From: Streptomyces tagetis
GTDB taxonomy: Bacteria > Actinomycetota > Actinomycetes > Streptomycetales > Streptomycetaceae
NCBI RefSeq assembly: GCF_018069565.1
Contig: NZ_JAGPNL010000005.1
Coordinates: 434,001 to 498,000 of the forward strand
Length of the DNA stretch: 64,000 nt
Reading direction: 5' to 3'
The notes under the pieces are model-generated. The model was not told the origin of the DNA. It did no database searches and saw only the letters and a list, made by a program, of their open reading frames with translations. A program made the position numbers and the translations under genes. This document shows positions 61,632 through 64,000 of this stretch, in pieces (the stretch's first letter is position 1; each line of letters starts with the position of its first letter).

Positions 61632-62825
61632 TCAGCCCTTGACGCAGACGACCTGCCGGAGCCTGGCCACCACCCGCACCAGGTCCCGCTGCTCGTCGAT
61701 GACCCGCTCGATCGGCTTGTAGGCCGCCGGGATCTCGTCCACCACCCCGGAGTCCTTGCGGCACTCCACGCCCCGCGTCTGCTCCTCCAGGTCCTTCGCC
61801 GTGAAGCGGCGCTTGGCCGCGCCGCGGCTCATGCGCCGCCCGGCGCCGTGGGAGGCGGAGTTGAAGGACGCCTCGTTGCCCAGGCCCTCGACGATGTACG
61901 AACCCGTGCCCATGGAGCCCGGGATGATCCCGTGGTCGCCACGCCCCGCGCGGATCGCGCCCTTGCGGGTCACCAGCAGGTCCACTCCCCCGTACGTCTC
62001 CTGCGCCACGTAGTTGTGGTGGCAGGAGATCTCCGGCTCGAAGGACGGCCTCGCCTTCCGGAACTCCTTGCGGACGACGTCCTTCAGCAGCGCCATCATG
62101 ATCGAACGGTTGCGGGAGGCGTACTCCTGCGCCCAGAACAGGTCGTTGCGGTAGGCGGCCATCTGCGGGGTGTCCGCGACGAAGACGGCGAGGTCGCGGT
62201 CGACCAGCCCCTGGTTGTGCGGGAGCCCCTGGGCCACCCCGATGTGGTGCTCGGCCAGCTCCTTGCCGATGTTGCGGGAGCCCGAGTGCAGCATCAGCCA
62301 GACGGTGCCCTCGGTGTCCGTGCACACCTCGACGAAGTGGTTGCCGCTGCCGAGCGTCCCCATCTGCTTCCCGGCCCGCTCCTGGCGGAACCTGACCGCC
62401 CCGGCGACGCCGTCGAAGCGGGACCAGAAGTCGTCCCAGCCCGCGGTGGCGAAACCGTGCAGCCTGCCCGGGTCGACCGGCTCGTCGTGCATCCCGCGCC
62501 CCACCGGGATCGCCTGCTCGATCCGCGAGCGCAGCCGGGACAGATCGCCCGGCAGGTCGTTCGCGGTCAGGGAGGTGCGCACCGCGGACATCCCGCAGCC
62601 GATGTCGACCCCGACCGCCGCCGGGCACACCGCGCCCCGCATCGCGATCACCGAGCCGACCGTCGCGCCCTTGCCGTAGTGCACGTCAGGCATGACCGCG
62701 AGGCCCTCGATCCACGGCAGGGTCGCCACGTTGCGCAGTTGCCGCAGCGCCCCGGCCTCGACCGTCGCCGGGTCGGTCCACATACGGATCGGCACCCGGG
62801 CACCCGGCAGTTCCACGTACGACAT
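61632..62825 (-). CDS. RtcB-family RNA ligase-like protein
   Basis: A 397-residue RtcB homolog. Metal-binding Asp and Cys in MPDVHYGKGATVGSV and GVDIGCGMSAVRT, LGSGNHFVEV, LHSGSRNIG, CHHNYV, and the guanylation His in SASHGAGRRMSR are all present. It is shorter than E. coli RtcB (about 408), as usual for the actinobacterial branch. It would join RNA 3'-phosphate or cyclic phosphate to 5'-OH ends, as in tRNA repair. No archease or rtcA/rtcR beside it. ATG at 62825 after GAGGG. Confidence 0.92.
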   Translation of the reverse strand: MSYVELPGARVPIRMWTDPATVEAGALRQLRNVATLPWIEGLAVMPDVHYGKGATVGSVIAMRGAVCPAAVGVDIGCGMSAVRTSLTANDLPGDLSRLRSRIEQAIPVGRGMHDEPVDPGRLHGFATAGWDDFWSRFDGVAGAVRFRQERAGKQMGTLGSGNHFVEVCTDTEGTVWLMLHSGSRNIGKELAEHHIGVAQGLPHNQGLVDRDLAVFVADTPQMAAYRNDLFWAQEYASRNRSIMMALLKDVVRKEFRKARPSFEPEISCHHNYVAQETYGGVDLLVTRKGAIRAGRGDHGIIPGSMGTGSYIVEGLGNEASFNSASHGAGRRMSRGAAKRRFTAKDLEEQTRGVECRKDSGVVDEIPAAYKPIERVIDEQRDLVRVVARLRQVVCVKG

Positions 62826-63041
62826 ACCGTCCCTCTTCCCCCCAGAACCCCACAGAAGCCGAAAAGCGCAAAAACCGGAGCCAGGTCCGACCAACAGGAC
62901 AGCGGACCGGCGTTCACGGCGGCGCGTGCGATACACATTGTCTCCAGCGGGCGACCCCGCCCGGCAAGCGAATATCCGGCGGGAACGCTCCAGCGGCCCG
63001 GCCGGAACGGCCCCACGGCCGTCGTCGAGAGGAGCCCACCC

Positions 63042-63905
63042 GTGCAGCGGAAGGTCTACGCACCCGGCATCGCCGCCCTCCTCGCGGCGCTGCTGGCCGG
63101 CTGCACCGGAGGGTCGGGCGACGGCGCCACGACCGACGACTCCAACCCCGGCCGGCCCGGCGAGGCGACCGAGGCCGCCCAGCCCGGCAAGTACCGGACC
63201 CTGCCCCAGCCCTGCCTCGCGGTCGGCCACAAGACGCTCGACGCGCTGCTGCCCGGCATCCAGGAGATCGCCGACGAGGAGCAGCGCGCGAAGGCGTACG
63301 CCGGGGAGGCGACCCTCGCCTACGACACCGACCGCAAGGTCGGCTGCCGCTGGAAGGTCGAGTCCGCCGACGCCACGGACCACCTCTTCGTCGACTTCGA
63401 ACGCGTCGTCTCCTACGACAACCGGGTCAGCGACGACAGCCAGGCCGAGCTGCTCTTCGCCCGGCAGGTGGAGGCCGCCGACCTGCCCGCGCCGCCCACG
63501 TCCGAGTCCCCCTCCGGCACCCCCTCCGGCAGCGCCTCGGACACCCCTTCCGCCACCGCCACCGCCCCCGCGCCCTCCTCCTCCGCGTCCGGCGCCGCGG
63601 GCGGCGCCCCCTCCGGGCCGGCCGGCGCCTCCACGGGCCCCTCCGACGGCGCCACCCCCGCCGACCTCCAGCCGCGCCTGCTCGACGGACTCGGCGACGA
63701 GGCGTTCCTCGACGACCAGCTCAGCAGCTCCGGGTCGACCGCCAAACGACGCACCGTGACTGTGGCGTTCCGCACGTCGAACGTGATGGTGACCGTCGAG
63801 TACGCGGAGCAGTCGGCGATGGCCCAGATCGTCCCGGACAGCGAGGAAATGCAGGACAGGGCCCGGAAGATCGCCGCCGAACTGGCCCGTTCCCTGAGCC
63901 GCTGA
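63042..63905 (+). CDS. DUF3558 family lipoprotein
   Basis: A 287-residue secreted lipoprotein. Signal and lipobox LLAGC (Cys21), then a DUF3558-like domain in two halves (CLAVGHKTLDALLPG...VGCRWKVESADATDHLFVDFERV and LLDGLGDEAFLDDQL...VTVAFRTSNVMVTVEYA) interrupted by a Ser/Pro/Thr/Ala linker of about 70 residues. GTG at 63042 follows GAGAGGAG. Cell-surface protein of unknown function. No gene is seen in 63906-64000. Confidence 0.87.
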   Translation: MQRKVYAPGIAALLAALLAGCTGGSGDGATTDDSNPGRPGEATEAAQPGKYRTLPQPCLAVGHKTLDALLPGIQEIADEEQRAKAYAGEATLAYDTDRKVGCRWKVESADATDHLFVDFERVVSYDNRVSDDSQAELLFARQVEAADLPAPPTSESPSGTPSGSASDTPSATATAPAPSSSASGAAGGAPSGPAGASTGPSDGATPADLQPRLLDGLGDEAFLDDQLSSSGSTAKRRTVTVAFRTSNVMVTVEYAEQSAMAQIVPDSEEMQDRARKIAAELARSLSR

Positions 63906-64000
63906 GCCGGCTTCCCACCGCTCCCGGCCCCTTCACGAAGGCCGCGAACCGGAACCCGCCGCCGCAAGCACCGCGTACCGTGGCCCCTCGGACCCGTTCC

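Overview
The window is high-GC (roughly 70-74 %) with strongly G/C-biased third codon positions, GTG starts, AGGAGG-type ribosome sites, futalosine-type menaquinone genes, system II cytochrome c genes and SARP, XRE-TPR and DUF3558 proteins. This points to the chromosome of a Streptomyces or a very close relative. No rRNA, tRNA, CRISPR array or transposase was seen.

Left part (0-27.6 kb), ordinary core chromosome: menaquinone genes mqnC, mqnA, mqnE, a UbiX flavin prenyltransferase, a UbiA prenyltransferase (mqnP type) and a UbiD decarboxylase, interspersed with a prepilin peptidase, an Rpn-like nuclease, a cold-shock protein, a fatty-acyl-CoA ligase and a SDF-family symporter preceded by a 33-residue Cys-containing leader peptide. 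These are followed by an Lrp regulator, a stand-alone condensation-domain protein, the cytochrome c block (resA-ccdA-resB-ccsB), a NodB-like lipoprotein and hemL.

Genomic island (27.68-38.01 kb): bounded by an imperfect ~121-bp direct repeat that duplicates the last 25 codons and the terminator of a conserved gene. It carries a divergent, tightly overlapping gene set. Leftward: XRE regulator, PPCDC-like flavoprotein, NUDIX hydrolase. Rightward: HATPase, MurA-like enolpyruvyl transferase, cytoplasmic 5'-nucleotidase-like phosphatase, two dCTP-deaminase-like proteins, GT4 glycosyltransferase, serine hydrolase. A truncated OLD/AAA ATPase lies at the right edge. The two deaminase-like proteins have lost complementary halves of the Dcd active site. 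This looks like an undescribed nucleotide-modifying pathway and is my first candidate for the new system.

Right part (38-64 kb), accessory and catabolic: an LRR protein; a TetR/FAD-monooxygenase pair with three matching operators; and a translationally coupled operon of APC permease, FGGY kinase, GlpA-like dehydrogenase and flavin oxidoreductase next to a DeoR regulator. Then comes a three-gene operon ending in a TIR-domain effector whose N-terminus shares a 26-residue N/Q/G-rich motif with the C-terminus of the membrane protein encoded just upstream. This has the layout of a bacterial amyloid-signalling pair and is my second candidate. It is followed by glpF-glpK, a formaldehyde-dehydrogenase-type enzyme, and a divergent pair of macro-domain proteins (one membrane-anchored, one fused to a SARP-type regulator), my third candidate. 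The window closes with a flavin-dependent monooxygenase/FMN reductase pair, an SDR, an RtcB-family protein and a DUF3558 lipoprotein.

The core genes cooperate in respiration (menaquinone, heme, cytochrome c). The island, the TIR operon and the macro pair are separate accessory modules of unknown biological output; a defence role for the last two is inference from domain families.
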